Assembly (NCBI RefSeq): GCF_020422885.1
Contig: NZ_CP084622.1
Span: 3,119,001 to 3,183,000, forward strand
Reading direction: 5' to 3'
Source of the DNA: Mesobacillus sp. S13
GTDB lineage: Bacteria; Bacillota; Bacilli; Bacillales; Cytobacillaceae
DNA length: 64,000 nucleotides
The notes beneath the pieces are model-generated. The model was not told where the DNA came from, ran no database searches, and saw only the letters and a list, made by a program, of their open reading frames with translations. Both the position numbers and the translations under genes were made by a program. This document shows positions 8,459 through 18,659 of this stretch, one piece after another (within the stretch, counting starts at the first letter, position 1; each line of letters begins with the position of its first letter).

Positions 8459-10246
8459 TTATTCAATATTTCGAGGGATGAAAAAGGAAAATGTCGTTCC
8501 TTGTCCGAGTTTGCTTTTTACAGAGATATTCCCTCGATGGGCGTCGATAATATTCTTGGCGATAGCCAGTCCAAGCCCGGTTCCGGATACACCTCGAGTT
8601 CTGGACTTATCGCCTTTATAGAATCTTTCGAACAAGAATGGCAAGTCTTCCTCGGGAATACCTGGTCCTTGGTCGCTCACCTCAAAATATATGCCTCGTT
8701 CATCGGTTCTTCCTTTGATCACAATAGATGCCGAATCAGGGACATGCCTGATCGCATTATCAATCAGATTGGTAAGAACCTGTTCGATACGGTCCGGATC
8801 AAAACGGAAATCACGTTCTTCTGAATCGAATTGGACTGATAACTCAATCCCCTTCTCTTTCACCAGACCATGAAATTTACGGATAATCCGGTTTACATAA
8901 GGATTGATTTCAACATTTTCAAGGTTCAGAAGAATATGACCTGCTTCCATACGGGCTAAATCGAGCAGTTCATTAACAAGGCGGCCCATTCTTAGTGATT
9001 CATCGTAAATAACTTTGGCCATTTCCTTCTTTTCTTCATCAGTTTGGGCGATGTCATCGACAATGGCTTCACTATAACCTTGCATCATCGAAATTGGTGT
9101 CCGCAATTCATGTGAAACATTGGCGATGAAATCTTCTCTCATTTTGTCGAGTTTTCTTTCCTCTGTCATATCACGTACAACAGCTACAGCTCCACGGATG
9201 AACCTTTTATTATAGAGCGGGCTGACGATGATGACCCAGGTACGTCCCTGTGCTGTGATTTCCCCAACCTGCTCTTTCTCCGTATTGACCGCAAGCTGGA
9301 ATAGCTCCATGACTTCGGATGGGACGGCATCTGTATTCTCGGAAGCCAGGCCCTGCTCATAATACCAGTATCTCAAGAATACTTCGGCAGGCGGGTTCGT
9401 GATGAGGATGGTTCCATCACGATTAAAGGTGATCACTCCATCTGCCATACTGCTAAGAATGCTTGTCAGCTGTTCTTTTTCCTGACTCAATGCATTCATA
9501 TTGAATTTCAACTGTCTGCCCATCTGGTTGAAGGCAGTGGCCAGTTCACCAATTTCATCATGAGTGAGGATGGGTACCTTTGTATCAAACTTTCCCCTGG
9601 CGACTTCGAAGGCTGCCTCCCTCATTTTTCGCAAAGGGGCAGTAATCCTCGTAGACAAGAAGAAAGCAAAAATTGTTGTCAGGACTATGGCGACGCCTGC
9701 AGCAAGCAAGATGAACTTGGTTGTCAGCCTTGTCGTCTCTTCCATTACTTCAAGCGACTGGTATATGAAGACTGCTCCATTTTCATTTTCAAATTGGTGA
9801 AGCGGAACACCAATCATTAAATACTGGGTATCATCCACTTCGTTGGAAACACCTGGCATGGAAGTAATCATATCTACAGTCTGGTCGTTCTTAAAAACGG
9901 CAGAAAGATCGTCATCATTCATAAAAAATGAAATGGGCACATGTGTCGTGTCTTCTCCACCAGGTGAGTAAAAATAAGTATTCTTATCCTTAACAATCGT
10001 TACCCTGGAATCATCGTCGACCATTTCCCATGCGATCTCTATACCTAATTGTTGTTCCTGGCCAGGGTGATCTTCCAGCACCCTGGCTATTTTTTCAGCA
10101 GTATTGGTCATTCCTCTCCTGGTTTCATTAATATGATAGTTTTCAAAGAATTCCATCAACATGACTGTCAGGATGAATAACACAAATGAAACGAGCAAAA
10201 GGATGGTAATCCAAAGCTTACCTACTACACTGCGCCAAAACATCAT
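8459..10246 (-). CDS. resE: Sensor histidine kinase ResE
   Basis: A 595-residue membrane kinase of the ResDE system that responds to oxygen limitation and nitric oxide. Order: TM1 (about 10-32), extracytoplasmic sensor (33-170), TM2 (171-195), HAMP (196-250), a PAS region (258-365), HisKA with the phosphorylated His in NVSHELRTPISMMQGYSEA near 380, and an HATPase domain (LTNLIDNAIRHVP, DQGPGIPEEDLPFLF, GTGLGLAIAKNII). The length and layout match ResE. It overlaps resD by 4 bases (ATGA). Confidence 0.95.
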   Translation of the reverse strand: MMFWRSVVGKLWITILLLVSFVLFILTVMLMEFFENYHINETRRGMTNTAEKIARVLEDHPGQEQQLGIEIAWEMVDDDSRVTIVKDKNTYFYSPGGEDTTHVPISFFMNDDDLSAVFKNDQTVDMITSMPGVSNEVDDTQYLMIGVPLHQFENENGAVFIYQSLEVMEETTRLTTKFILLAAGVAIVLTTIFAFFLSTRITAPLRKMREAAFEVARGKFDTKVPILTHDEIGELATAFNQMGRQLKFNMNALSQEKEQLTSILSSMADGVITFNRDGTILITNPPAEVFLRYWYYEQGLASENTDAVPSEVMELFQLAVNTEKEQVGEITAQGRTWVIIVSPLYNKRFIRGAVAVVRDMTEERKLDKMREDFIANVSHELRTPISMMQGYSEAIVDDIAQTDEEKKEMAKVIYDESLRMGRLVNELLDLARMEAGHILLNLENVEINPYVNRIIRKFHGLVKEKGIELSVQFDSEERDFRFDPDRIEQVLTNLIDNAIRHVPDSASIVIKGRTDERGIYFEVSDQGPGIPEEDLPFLFERFYKGDKSRTRGVSGTGLGLAIAKNIIDAHRGNISVKSKLGQGTTFSFFIPRNIE

Positions 10247-10959
10247 TCATTGACTACCTCGAACTTGTAGCCAACCCCCCAGACTGTCACAATCATCTTA
10301 GCAGCCTGTTCTGATACTTTATTCAGCTTCTCACGCAATCTTTTAACATGAGTGTCAACGGTACGCAAATCTCCGAAAAATTCATAATGCCAAACTTCCT
10401 TCAACAATTGCTCACGGTCAAAAACTTTATCTGGTGCTTTCGCAAGGAAGTAGAGCAGTTCATATTCCTTAGGCGTGAGGCTGACTTCTTTGCCATCTGC
10501 CAAAACCCTATGGGCATCATTATCAATGGTTAAATGAGGGAAAACAATCACGTCTTTTGCCGTCGTTTCTGTCTGCAAATAACTAGTGCTCGACGAACGG
10601 CGCAGCATTGCTTTGACCCTCAGAACAACTTCACGAGGGCTGAACGGCTTGACGATGTAATCATCAGTCCCAACCTCGAAGCCTTGTACCCTGTTCACTT
10701 CCTCACCCTTAGCGGTAAGCATAATCACAGGTGTTGACTTCTTTTCACGAAGGTCACGGCAGACCTCGATACCGTCTTTACCTGGCATCATCAAATCCAG
10801 AAGGATGACATCGTAATCGTTTGCAAGCGACTTCGCCAGCGCTTCATTGCCATCTTCTGCTTCATCAATTATATAGTTCTCTCTTTCAAGATACATCTTC
10901 AATAATCGTCTGATTCTTTCTTCATCATCCACTACTAAAATCTTTACGTCTTTTTCCAT
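10243..10959 (-). CDS. resD: Response regulator ResD
   Basis: A 238-residue OmpR/PhoB-type regulator. The receiver domain (residues 6-120) shows the acidic pocket VVDDEER, the phospho-acceptor Asp in DVILLDLMMPGKDG near 54, and TAKG and IVKPFSPRE. The winged-helix DNA-binding domain occupies the C-terminal 100 residues (LTPKEYELLYFLAKAPDKVF). ResD activates respiratory and fermentation genes under oxygen limitation. A terminator separates resC from resD, so resDE probably also has its own promoter; TGGAAA-17-TAAAAT at about 10988-11016 is a weak candidate. Confidence 0.95.
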   Translation of the reverse strand: MEKDVKILVVDDEERIRRLLKMYLERENYIIDEAEDGNEALAKSLANDYDVILLDLMMPGKDGIEVCRDLREKKSTPVIMLTAKGEEVNRVQGFEVGTDDYIVKPFSPREVVLRVKAMLRRSSSTSYLQTETTAKDVIVFPHLTIDNDAHRVLADGKEVSLTPKEYELLYFLAKAPDKVFDREQLLKEVWHYEFFGDLRTVDTHVKRLREKLNKVSEQAAKMIVTVWGVGYKFEVVNE

Positions 10960-11020
10960 AAGGTATATCCCTCCCTGCGATTATTTTACATAAACAAGAG
11001 TCTTCTTTCCATGCTTTTTT

Positions 11021-11052
11021 AAAAAAGGCCTTCACTAAAGACAGTGAAGGCA
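11021..11052 (-). terminator. Terminator between resC and resD
   Basis: GCCTTCACTG and AGTGAAGGC form a stem followed by TTTTTT on the minus strand, 20 bases after the resC stop. Confidence 0.8.
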
Positions 11053-11071
11053 GCCATAAATTTGACACAAA

Positions 11072-12259
11072 TTAGGATCCTGCATAAGAATGCAGACCTG
11101 CGATAACAAGGTTAACTGCTACCAGGTTGAACATGATAATGATAAAACCGATGACCGCAAGCCAAGCGGACTTTTCGCCATGCCAACCTTTTGAAAGACG
11201 TAAGTGAAGGAATGCAGCATAGAAAAGCCAGGTAATCAATGCCCAAACTTCCTTCGGATCCCAGCCCCAGAAACGCGTCCAGGCAATCTGCGCCCAGATC
11301 ATTGCAAATATCAACCCGCCAAGCGTGAATACCGGGAAGCCAATCAGTACCGAACGATAACCTATTTCATCGACGAGATCCATATTGATGTTTTTCGTCC
11401 ATGGCTGCAATACAGCAGCAATGCGCTTGCGCAGGATAGCTCTTAATAATCCATATAATACTATACCCGCTGCTAGCGACCAAATAACCGTATTCAGCTT
11501 CTTCGCACTGATGATGGCAGGTGTCTCGAACAATGGTTCAAAGCGATTTTTATCAGTCAGCTCATATTGATGCGGACCAACCAAAGCAGGAATTGTGTAT
11601 TCCTCTGTTGCTGGCTGTCCATCCTTGTTGATATAGTTGAAGTTCGCTGAGTAGTCTGTTGCTGCAAAGAAGCTCGATACAAATACAAAGCCAAGAGTAC
11701 TGATCAATCCAAATAAAACAATTTCAAGCCATAATGTGCTTTTGCTTTTCTTCGACTGGTCAACACTTCTGACAAGATAAATCAGTCCTGCAGCAAAACT
11801 TACTGCCAGGATTGCTTGTCCAATCGCTGTTGTCGTTACATGGATATGGAGCCAGTAACTTTGCAAAGCCGGAATCAACGGGGTTACTTCCCTTGGGAAC
11901 ATACTTCCGTAAGCAATGATCAAAGCCGCTACCGGCAAGGTGAACAAGCCAAGCAATGGCGTTTTATAAATGAAATAAATAGCGATAAATGCCCCAACTA
12001 AGGACATTCCGAAGAATGTCGTAAATTCGAACAGGTTGCTGACCGGTGCGTGCCCTGAAGCGACCCACCTTAAAATAAAGAATGTCAATTGGGAAAGGAA
12101 GCCTGCAATCGTTACCAGGATCCCAATTTTCGCCCATTTATTAGGGGCATTTTTTCGATCTGCATGCCTTTTATCCTTGATTGCTCCCCCAAAAAATAAT
12201 ATACCAACTAAATAGAGGATAAACGCTGTAAACAGAAAGTTAGAACTCAACTCAACCAT
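11072..12259 (-). CDS. resC: Cytochrome c biogenesis protein ResC (CcsA/CcsB family)
   Basis: A 395-residue polytopic membrane protein of the System II cytochrome c synthase. The signature tryptophan-rich WWD-type segment is visible ([20 protein letters not shown] near 315-335), as are conserved histidines in membrane segments (HIHVTT and [13 protein letters not shown]). ResC and ResB together handle and ligate haem outside the membrane. It follows resB by 13 bases. Confidence 0.95.
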   Translation of the reverse strand: MVELSSNFLFTAFILYLVGILFFGGAIKDKRHADRKNAPNKWAKIGILVTIAGFLSQLTFFILRWVASGHAPVSNLFEFTTFFGMSLVGAFIAIYFIYKTPLLGLFTLPVAALIIAYGSMFPREVTPLIPALQSYWLHIHVTTTAIGQAILAVSFAAGLIYLVRSVDQSKKSKSTLWLEIVLFGLISTLGFVFVSSFFAATDYSANFNYINKDGQPATEEYTIPALVGPHQYELTDKNRFEPLFETPAIISAKKLNTVIWSLAAGIVLYGLLRAILRKRIAAVLQPWTKNINMDLVDEIGYRSVLIGFPVFTLGGLIFAMIWAQIAWTRFWGWDPKEVWALITWLFYAAFLHLRLSKGWHGEKSAWLAVIGFIIIMFNLVAVNLVIAGLHSYAGS

Positions 12260-12272
12260 TAATTTTCCCTCC

Positions 12273-13898
12273 TTACTCCTTCTTGTCTTCGGCTACCTGG
12301 TCTTCTGGAGCCTCTATTCCTGAATCGGAGAAGACATCTTCTAGTTCTCTCTTCAAACCATGCCAGTTTTTATTCGTATGTGCTGCTGTCCAAACCTGGC
12401 CATTCACACGTCTTAACCATACTCGTCGATGGTTCCAGTATGCTCCCTGGATGACACCAATCATGAATATTAATCCACCAAGCCCAATGATCCAAAGGGT
12501 ATGGTCTTTTCTGACAGTCAGGGCAGTAACATTCTTCGTTTCAATCCCTGCGAATGTCATCTTGTAATCATTTTCACCTAAAGGCTCGAGATTCTGCCTG
12601 ATGGCTACGAAACTGACTTCACCTTCCGTATTCTCAGGAGAGAACATCTTGAAAATAAAAGCAGGATTATTAGGAATTCGAGACTTCGTAGCTGGTTCCC
12701 CATCATCATTGAATTCAAAATCCGGGAAATAGCTCATTATTTCAACTTTATAACCATTTCCTAAATCGTAATGCATTTCCGGATCATATAAATCTACTTC
12801 TACAGTACCAAATTGTTCTTGTGTTTCTTTATTCTCAAGATTTAATGACATTTTGTTCATTTCATCAAGCTTGTAATCAACCTGGTATAAAGCAAAACCG
12901 TCTACCTTTAGAGGTTTATTAACCTGGATTGCCTGGTCACGGACCTTTTCAAGCTCAGGTTTTTCCCCGGGGATTATTTCCCCCTGCCTTTGATATAAAG
13001 TAGCATTGGTCTGATAGTTTTTCACAACAGTCCCTGCCTTGTTGATGGCATCCTGGAAGACTTCCTCATCTTTATCTTTGTCGTATACTTCAAAGATGAA
13101 TTGATTGTTTTCAAGATAATATTGGCCTTCTGTACCTGGGATTGCTTTTGTTTCGCCTTCCCTTAACCAGAGGATTTCATCCACATACATTCCAGGTACG
13201 AACCTGAGCATGCCCCCTATCAAAAAGATGATCAGGCCAAGGTGATTTACATAGGGACCCCATCGAGAAAATCGATTTTTCTCGGCGAGGATATCTCCAT
13301 TCTCCTCACGCAGTTTATAGCGCTTTTTCGTCAGATTTTCTTTAATCTTACCTACTGCTTCATCTGACAACTCGGCATCTGACATACCGAACATTCTCTG
13401 GCGCTTTAAAAAGCTTTCATGCCTTGACACTCGTTGATTTTTAAGGGATCTATATAACGGAACCACCCTGTCAAGACTTGCGATAACAAGTGATATTCCT
13501 AGCCCAGCGATTAGAAGCAAATACCACCAGGAGCTGTAAAGGTTGTGGAATCCCAGATCATAATAAAGTTTACCAAGCCAGCCATATTGCTCTTCATAAT
13601 ATTCCCATGCCGGCATGACTGGCGGAATATACATTTCCTGTGGAAAAATCGTACCCAATGAGGATGCGATCAAGAGGATGACGATCAGCCATACCCCTAC
13701 CTTCACTGATGAAAAGAAATTCCAGATTTTATCGATGATTGTCTTGTTATAAGTTTGGGACCGGCGCGCGCTACCTTCATAGCGCATATCAACGAGCTGC
13801 TTTTCTTTCTCTTTTTCTTCCAGCAGTCTTCCGCAAGATTCACATAGGATCGTTCCCTGCGGATTTACATGGCCGCACTCACATTTTACTTCGTTCAT
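12273..13898 (-). CDS. resB: Cytochrome c biogenesis protein ResB
   Basis: A 541-residue ResB/Ccs1 family membrane protein, partner of ResC. An N-terminal zinc-ribbon-like segment carries four cysteines ([17 protein letters not shown], residues 5-21). Three spans follow near 73-95, 125-145 and 212-235, then a large extracytoplasmic domain, and a last span near 475-495. ResB ends near the ribosome site of resC. Confidence 0.94.
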   Translation of the reverse strand: MNEVKCECGHVNPQGTILCESCGRLLEEKEKEKQLVDMRYEGSARRSQTYNKTIIDKIWNFFSSVKVGVWLIVILLIASSLGTIFPQEMYIPPVMPAWEYYEEQYGWLGKLYYDLGFHNLYSSWWYLLLIAGLGISLVIASLDRVVPLYRSLKNQRVSRHESFLKRQRMFGMSDAELSDEAVGKIKENLTKKRYKLREENGDILAEKNRFSRWGPYVNHLGLIIFLIGGMLRFVPGMYVDEILWLREGETKAIPGTEGQYYLENNQFIFEVYDKDKDEEVFQDAINKAGTVVKNYQTNATLYQRQGEIIPGEKPELEKVRDQAIQVNKPLKVDGFALYQVDYKLDEMNKMSLNLENKETQEQFGTVEVDLYDPEMHYDLGNGYKVEIMSYFPDFEFNDDGEPATKSRIPNNPAFIFKMFSPENTEGEVSFVAIRQNLEPLGENDYKMTFAGIETKNVTALTVRKDHTLWIIGLGGLIFMIGVIQGAYWNHRRVWLRRVNGQVWTAAHTNKNWHGLKRELEDVFSDSGIEAPEDQVAEDKKE

Positions 13899-13928
13899 AG
13901 TAAAAACTCCCTGTTCCCCTTACTATTT

Positions 13929-14450
13929 TTAAGGTTTTATCTGTTCCATGAAATCACGGACTGTTTTTTCATCTAATTCCCCGGTATGGCTTTTTAAGAC
14001 AATGCCTTCTTTGTCAATCAAAAAAGTGATTGGCAGCGGGTTAATACCATAAGCGGCCTGGACTGGTCCATCGTCGATCATGACCGGGAAAGTCATCCCT
14101 TTTCGCTCAATGAACCTATTTACAGCAAGTTCTGATTCACCGGAGTCAATTGCCAGGACCTGGACACCCTGATCCTTGAACTGCTGGTACTGATTTTCAA
14201 TATAAGGCATCTCTCTCTCGCAAGGTTTGCACCATGTTGCCCAAAAATTAAGGAAAACTCCTTGTCCTTTATAATCAGAAAGCCTGTGTTTATTGCCTTC
14301 CATATCCACAAGGACAAAATCAGGAGCAGGTTTTCCAATCACAATCTTCTGGTTTTTATCCTTATTCATGTTGGCGTATAATGTATAGCCAACAGCCAGA
14401 ACCATAACCGCAAGAATAATAGTTCGAGTGATTAGACGCTTCTTTTTCAT
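13929..14450 (-). CDS. resA: Thiol-disulfide oxidoreductase ResA
   Basis: A 173-residue membrane-anchored thioredoxin-fold protein that reduces apocytochrome c haem-binding cysteines. One N-terminal anchor (residues 5-25) is followed by a TlpA/ResA domain with the active site WATWCKPCEREM (CxxC near 75-78). The start at 14450 is chosen because GGGAGG lies 7 bases upstream; an in-frame GTG at 14465 overlaps that site. First gene of resABC. Confidence 0.95.
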   Translation of the reverse strand: MKKKRLITRTIILAVMVLAVGYTLYANMNKDKNQKIVIGKPAPDFVLVDMEGNKHRLSDYKGQGVFLNFWATWCKPCEREMPYIENQYQQFKDQGVQVLAIDSGESELAVNRFIERKGMTFPVMIDDGPVQAAYGINPLPITFLIDKEGIVLKSHTGELDEKTVRDFMEQIKP

Positions 14451-14479
14451 TCCTAAACCTCCCACCGTATTTCTCCCTC

Positions 14480-14488
14480 ATTATAACA
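14480..14488 (-). promoter_or_regulatory. Extended -10 promoter of resA
   Basis: TGTTATAAT on the minus strand is a perfect extended -10 element (TGn plus TATAAT). No good -35 box is seen, which suits a promoter needing an activator. ResD fills that role in B. subtilis. Confidence 0.55.
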
Positions 14489-14513
14489 TTACAACTGCCA
14501 TTAGTCGGTAAGT

Positions 14514-15239
14514 CTATGATTTTTTCATAGCCAGGACACGGAGCTGCTTAACCTCATGATGTGTAAGCTCCCTGATTTCCCCAGTTCTTAAGCCGTTCAG
14601 CGTCAGGAATCCATATTTTTCTCTTTTCAGCTTTAATACTGGGTGCCCAATTGCTTCAAACATCCTCCTGACCTGTCTGTTCCGGCCCTCATGGATGGTA
14701 ATTTCAACGATTGCGGTATCTTTCTTTTTATCGACACTCAGCATTTTCGTCTTTGCAGGCGCCGTTTTCCCATCTTCAAGCATGACGCCACGAGCCAGGC
14801 TCGTCAGCTTTTCTTTTGAAGGGATCCCCTTCACCTTCGCCACATACACCTTATCTATTTCATTACTTGGGTGCATGAGCAAATTCGCAAATTCACCATC
14901 GTTCGTCAACAATAGCAGTCCCGATGTATCATAATCCAGCCGTCCTACAGGATAGATCCGCTGTTCGATTGTCTGGAAAAAATCCGTAACCACTTTGCGT
15001 CCTTTATCATCCTGTACGCTCGAAATAACTCCGCGGGGTTTGTAAAACAAGAAATAAACCGGTTCTTCCCCTTCAATCTGCACTCCATCCACTTCTACTC
15101 TGTCAGATGAAGTCACCTTCCGGCCAAGTTCTTTGACAACACTGCCATTTACCTTGACTCTTCCTTCGAGGATCAATTCCTCGGCTTTTCTTCTCGATGC
15201 GATTCCTGCATGAGCAATCACTTTTTGCAGTCTTTCCAT
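14514..15239 (-). CDS. rluB: 23S rRNA pseudouridine synthase RluB
   Basis: A 241-residue enzyme converting a uridine in 23S rRNA to pseudouridine. An N-terminal S4 RNA-binding domain (ERLQKVIAHAGIASRRKAEE) is followed by the RsuA-family catalytic domain with the aspartate in the GRLDYDTSGLLLLTNDG motif near 98-115. The start at 15239 has AGGAG 8-9 bases upstream and matches the usual MERLQKVIAHAG beginning. It lies upstream of resA with a gap of about 60 bases. Confidence 0.94.
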   Translation of the reverse strand: MERLQKVIAHAGIASRRKAEELILEGRVKVNGSVVKELGRKVTSSDRVEVDGVQIEGEEPVYFLFYKPRGVISSVQDDKGRKVVTDFFQTIEQRIYPVGRLDYDTSGLLLLTNDGEFANLLMHPSNEIDKVYVAKVKGIPSKEKLTSLARGVMLEDGKTAPAKTKMLSVDKKKDTAIVEITIHEGRNRQVRRMFEAIGHPVLKLKREKYGFLTLNGLRTGEIRELTHHEVKQLRVLAMKKS

Positions 15240-15480
15240 GAAGGTCACTCCTATTTAATATCAATTACCTATGGTTAATATTAATATCTAATCCATCCCT
15301 ATGAATTATGACATAAGTCTCGCTGTTTTCAAAGTAAGCAATGGCTTAAAAAGTGAAAAATAAATAGGGAATGTTAATTGTTCTTTAACATTGTTTCGTT
15401 AAGCTCACCTGCTAAACGGATATTTTCCTTATATAACGTTGCTTAAAAATAGGGTGTTTACCAATCTTTGTTGATCGCGA

Positions 15481-15685
15481 AGGTATGAAGAATCTTAAGA
15501 GGAGAATTTCCTGCTATTGTAGATAGATGGTGCCTATGAAGCTGGATTAAGAGGAGATATTCCGGTTAACTGCTAAAAATCAGACGAAATCTAGCAATTT
15601 AGATCAAATAAGCGGAAAAAACAACCCTTATTTTTAAGAAAAGAAGGATCGATTCCATTTTAACCGGAATTCTTCCGTTTATTTT
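15481..15685 (+). repeat. Dispersed ~205 bp element, copy 1
   Basis: This stretch aligns end to end with the minus strand of 60238-60442, about three quarters identical by eye. Both copies begin AGGTATGAA, share GGAGAATTTC and GGAGATATTCCGGTTAACTG exactly, and end TTCCGTTTATTTT. Four GGA...TCC-type small palindromes recur along it. No reading frame is conserved. It fills most of the rluB-spmB gap (15240-15744); the first 240 bases of that gap show nothing else. Confidence 0.85.
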
Positions 15686-15744
15686 CAAATACAATATTCC
15701 TGCTGCAAGGGGCAAAAAAAAGATACCCGCTGGAGGTATCTTCT

Positions 15745-16278
15745 TTATTTGGAAAACATGAATGTGACGACGATGATGGCTGTTATGATGGCAACTGCGT
15801 CAGCAAGGAGGCCGACTTTAAGTGCATCTCCCATTTTTTTGATCCCGACTGCTCCGAAATAAACGGTGAGGACATAGAAAGTTGTATCGGTGCTTCCCTG
15901 AAGGGTCGCTGCTAGAGTGCCGATAAAAGAGTCCGGCCCGTGGACACCAATCAGGTCGCTGGTAATTCCGAGTGCCGCTGTACCTGAGATTGGCCTGATC
16001 AGCGCGAGCGGAACAATTTCTGCAGGAATTCCCACCATCTCAAGTCCAGGACGAATCCAATTCACCATTACATCAAGTGCGCCGGAGGCCCTGAAAACCG
16101 CAATGGCGACCATCATCCCTACCAGGAATGGCATGATGGACACAGCCATTTTGATCCCTTCCTTGCCGCCTTCTACAAAACTTTCATATGTGGGAACTTT
16201 TTTATACGTTCCATAGATCAGGATAAAAGCGATCAAAACAGGGATGAACCATAATGATATCGCAGATACAATTTCCAT
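15745..16278 (-). CDS. spmB: Spore maturation protein SpmB
   Basis: A 177-residue membrane protein with a nucleoside-recognition (Gate) domain. It shares the SpmA-type motif region around GTLAATLQGSTDTTFYVLTVYFG. SpmA and SpmB are needed for full spore core dehydration and heat resistance. The start at 16278 has AAGGGGTG upstream and matches the family's MEI beginning; a longer GTG frame overlaps spmA by 4 bases. Confidence 0.93.
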   Translation of the reverse strand: MEIVSAISLWFIPVLIAFILIYGTYKKVPTYESFVEGGKEGIKMAVSIMPFLVGMMVAIAVFRASGALDVMVNWIRPGLEMVGIPAEIVPLALIRPISGTAALGITSDLIGVHGPDSFIGTLAATLQGSTDTTFYVLTVYFGAVGIKKMGDALKVGLLADAVAIITAIIVVTFMFSK

Positions 16279-16283
16279 TTGAT

Positions 16284-16871
16284 TCACCCCTTCTTGCTTC
16301 TTCTATAGTAAAAGAAACGATCTATTAATATTGCTGCAAAAGCAGAGACAGCGGTTGCTACAAGCGTCGGTCCAACGATATCTGTCGGGTTGGCGGAATC
16401 ATAATTCATTCTGATTGCGATTACAGTGGTTGGAATGAGGGTGATGCTTGCTGTGTTGATCGCAAGGAATGTGATCATCGACCGGCTTGCTTCACTTTTC
16501 CCATCATTCAAGTCCTTTAGTTCTTCCATTGCCTTAATCCCAAGAGGGGTAGCAGCATTCCCTAGACCAAACATATTCGCAATCATATTCGATAGTATGT
16601 AGCCCATTGCTGGATGGCTGGGAGGAACTTCAGGGAACAGCTTTGAAATGAACGGCTTAAATAATGCAGAAAGCTTGGATAATAGCCCTGAATCTTCAGC
16701 GATTCTCATCATGCCGAGCCAGAAAACAAGGATGCTGATCAATCCGATACTAAGTGTGATCGCTTCCTTTGCACCTGTAAAAACAGCTTCATTCACCTCA
16801 GCCATTGTGCCATTCATCATCGCAAATCCAAGGCTGATTAGAATCATGAACACCCATATATAATTAACCAT
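16284..16871 (-). CDS. spmA: Spore maturation protein SpmA
   Basis: A 195-residue membrane protein, partner of SpmB, made in the mother cell. The family signature YILSNMIANMFGLGNAATPL is intact near 90-110. AGGGG precedes the ATG at 16871. It overlaps the end of dacB by 8 bases, so dacB, spmA and spmB form one tightly coupled operon. Confidence 0.94.
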   Translation of the reverse strand: MVNYIWVFMILISLGFAMMNGTMAEVNEAVFTGAKEAITLSIGLISILVFWLGMMRIAEDSGLLSKLSALFKPFISKLFPEVPPSHPAMGYILSNMIANMFGLGNAATPLGIKAMEELKDLNDGKSEASRSMITFLAINTASITLIPTTVIAIRMNYDSANPTDIVGPTLVATAVSAFAAILIDRFFYYRRSKKG

Positions 16872-18000
16872 GTTCATTGACCCCTGCTATTGAGGTAAAG
16901 ATGTTTTTAAAAAGATCAAAAAATGACTTTTCTTCTTCTTTGTCTACTTTGTAATAGACCGGTAAACTGGCAATCTGCTGATCGTTTAGGTAAACATTCG
17001 CACGGCCAGCGATAGGGTCTCTCATATCATCCTCATTCGGAGCCAACTTTTTCAATCTGTACTCTACCCTGACCAGATCTTCTTCTTCGGAAGTCAGCGG
17101 GTAAACAAATGAATGATCCAGATAAACTTTATCTTTATAGTGGGATTCTTTAATCCCTTTAACTTTTCCTTTTGAAAGAAGTTCAGCAATATCGTAATTT
17201 GAAAATGCTGTTTCAAACATCTGGATGTGGTCATTCCAATCATCAGGTGCATTTAGAGTGACAGCAATTAATCCAAAATCATCCTTTTGGGCGGTTGAGA
17301 CTAATGTTCGTTTCGCGCGCTTTGTATAGCCCGTCTTTCCTCCTGTACTATATTTATACTTCTCTGTCAGAAGCCTGTTTTTATTTTTCCAGACTCTGTC
17401 CCATGTTTCAGTTGGATTTGGAGCTCTGTGAACTTTTGTCCCAGAAATCTCCTTGTACACTTCATTTTCCATTGCATAGCGAGTCAAAATTGCCATGTCA
17501 TAGGCTGTGGAAACATGATTCTCATGATCATCCAATCCGTGGGGGTTCGCAAAATGTGTATTTTGCATACCGATTTGCTGGGCTTTTTCGTTCATCATGT
17601 ATACAAATCCATCGAGGCTGCCACCTACATGTTCCGCGATGGCGACGGCAGCATCATTACCAGATCTCAGCATCAATCCATACACCAGATCCTCCAGCCT
17701 GATTTTTTCTCCCGGCTTCAAATAAATAGAAGATCCTTCGGCACGGACCGCCTTCTCGCTTACTTTCACCTTCTCATCCAATTTGCCAGATTCTATCGCA
17801 AGAATCGCCGTCATGATCTTTGTAATACTGGCAATCCTGCTTACTTTGTGTGCATCTTTCTCAAATAAGACCCTGCCAGATTCCTGTTCTATCAAAATAG
17901 CGCTTCGGGCACTTACTGAAACAGTAGCCTGTGCTGTTTGAGGAATGCTGTAAATCAACAGAGTGGCAATTAACAATAATTTTATCGAAATCCTTTTCAT
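16864..18000 (-). CDS. dacB: D-alanyl-D-alanine carboxypeptidase DacB (PBP5*)
   Basis: A 378-residue penicillin-binding protein that trims stem peptides and sets cross-linking in the spore cortex. A signal peptide (1-25, ending near TAQA) precedes the transpeptidase-like domain with SITK (catalytic Ser, near 57), the SGN motif (near 114) and KTG (TGGKTGYTKRAK near 223). The operon with spmAB and a SigE-type promoter upstream fit the mother-cell role. Confidence 0.94.
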   Translation of the reverse strand: MKRISIKLLLIATLLIYSIPQTAQATVSVSARSAILIEQESGRVLFEKDAHKVSRIASITKIMTAILAIESGKLDEKVKVSEKAVRAEGSSIYLKPGEKIRLEDLVYGLMLRSGNDAAVAIAEHVGGSLDGFVYMMNEKAQQIGMQNTHFANPHGLDDHENHVSTAYDMAILTRYAMENEVYKEISGTKVHRAPNPTETWDRVWKNKNRLLTEKYKYSTGGKTGYTKRAKRTLVSTAQKDDFGLIAVTLNAPDDWNDHIQMFETAFSNYDIAELLSKGKVKGIKESHYKDKVYLDHSFVYPLTSEEEDLVRVEYRLKKLAPNEDDMRDPIAGRANVYLNDQQIASLPVYYKVDKEEEKSFFDLFKNIFTSIAGVNEHG

Positions 18001-18034
18001 TGACAGACCCTCGTCTCCTTTGGCAGTTTGTACA

Positions 18035-18063
18035 AGTTTATGCAGGACAAGGTGTGTTATGAC
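18035..18063 (-). promoter_or_regulatory. SigE-type promoter of dacB-spmA-spmB
   Basis: On the minus strand GTCATA (18063-18058), 15 bases, CATAAACT (18042-18035). This fits the SigE layout closely, and dacB of B. subtilis is SigE-dependent. Confidence 0.6.
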
Positions 18064-18128
18064 ACAAATCGGAGGGAGAGAACAGCGTGGCCTTAATATT
18101 CCCCTTGATTTTAATAAATCAAGTCATG

Positions 18129-18160
18129 AAAAAAGGAACAGCTTTTAAAATAGCTGTTCC
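18129..18160 (-). terminator. Terminator of ypuI
   Basis: GGAACAGCT and AGCTGTTCC arms with a short loop are followed by TTTTTTC on the minus strand, just beyond the ypuI stop. Confidence 0.85.
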
Positions 18161-18170
18161 CTGGCTTTCA

Positions 18171-18659
18171 TTATCTGGATTGAAGCATTTTTGTCCGGTA
18201 ATCTGTTTCGTAATATTCAAGCTCTTCGCGGGCTCTTTGAAACCCGCTTTCAAGGCTGACCATCAGTTCATTCAGGTGAGCAGGCACAGTCTGCCTGAAC
18301 TTGATTGCATTTTTACCAGTATAGGCGGCTCTGCTGTCTTCATACCAAGCATCACTTTTAGGAGAGAAGAACTCTTCGATGCATTGATAGTAGATACGGT
18401 ATAGTGTTTTCTCAGCTGCCGGCTTTGAGAATACTTCTGCCTGGAGGATCACCTTGCAAGCGTCCAGGCCTTCATCGGAGTATACAGCCAGCTTTCGAAG
18501 GCTGGAAAGAACGATTTTATAGTATTCTTCATCTGACGTCTGCCCTTGTATTAGTTCTTCAAGGGTTGTTTCATTCAGGTAGTTTTCTAGCTTTACAACG
18601 GTATCCGCCAGAAATCCCCTTACTTCTTCGATTTGTGTTTTTACGATTGAATTCCCCAA
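18171..18659 (-). CDS. ypuI: YpuI family protein (DUF3907)
   Basis: A 162-residue soluble, mostly helical protein matching YpuI, which also lies between scpB and dacB in B. subtilis. No catalytic motif is visible and no biochemical role is established to my knowledge. The conserved neighbourhood with scpAB is the only functional hint. It has its own terminator. Confidence 0.8.
   Translation of the reverse strand: MGNSIVKTQIEEVRGFLADTVVKLENYLNETTLEELIQGQTSDEEYYKIVLSSLRKLAVYSDEGLDACKVILQAEVFSKPAAEKTLYRIYYQCIEEFFSPKSDAWYEDSRAAYTGKNAIKFRQTVPAHLNELMVSLESGFQRAREELEYYETDYRTKMLQSR

Noticed and set aside
8414..8824. 136-residue plus-strand frame
   Set aside because: It lies opposite the ATPase domain of resE and has no supporting signals.
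16278..16287. Overlap of spmA and spmB
   Set aside because: It only exists if spmB starts at the GTG at 16287; the better-supported ATG at 16278 removes it.
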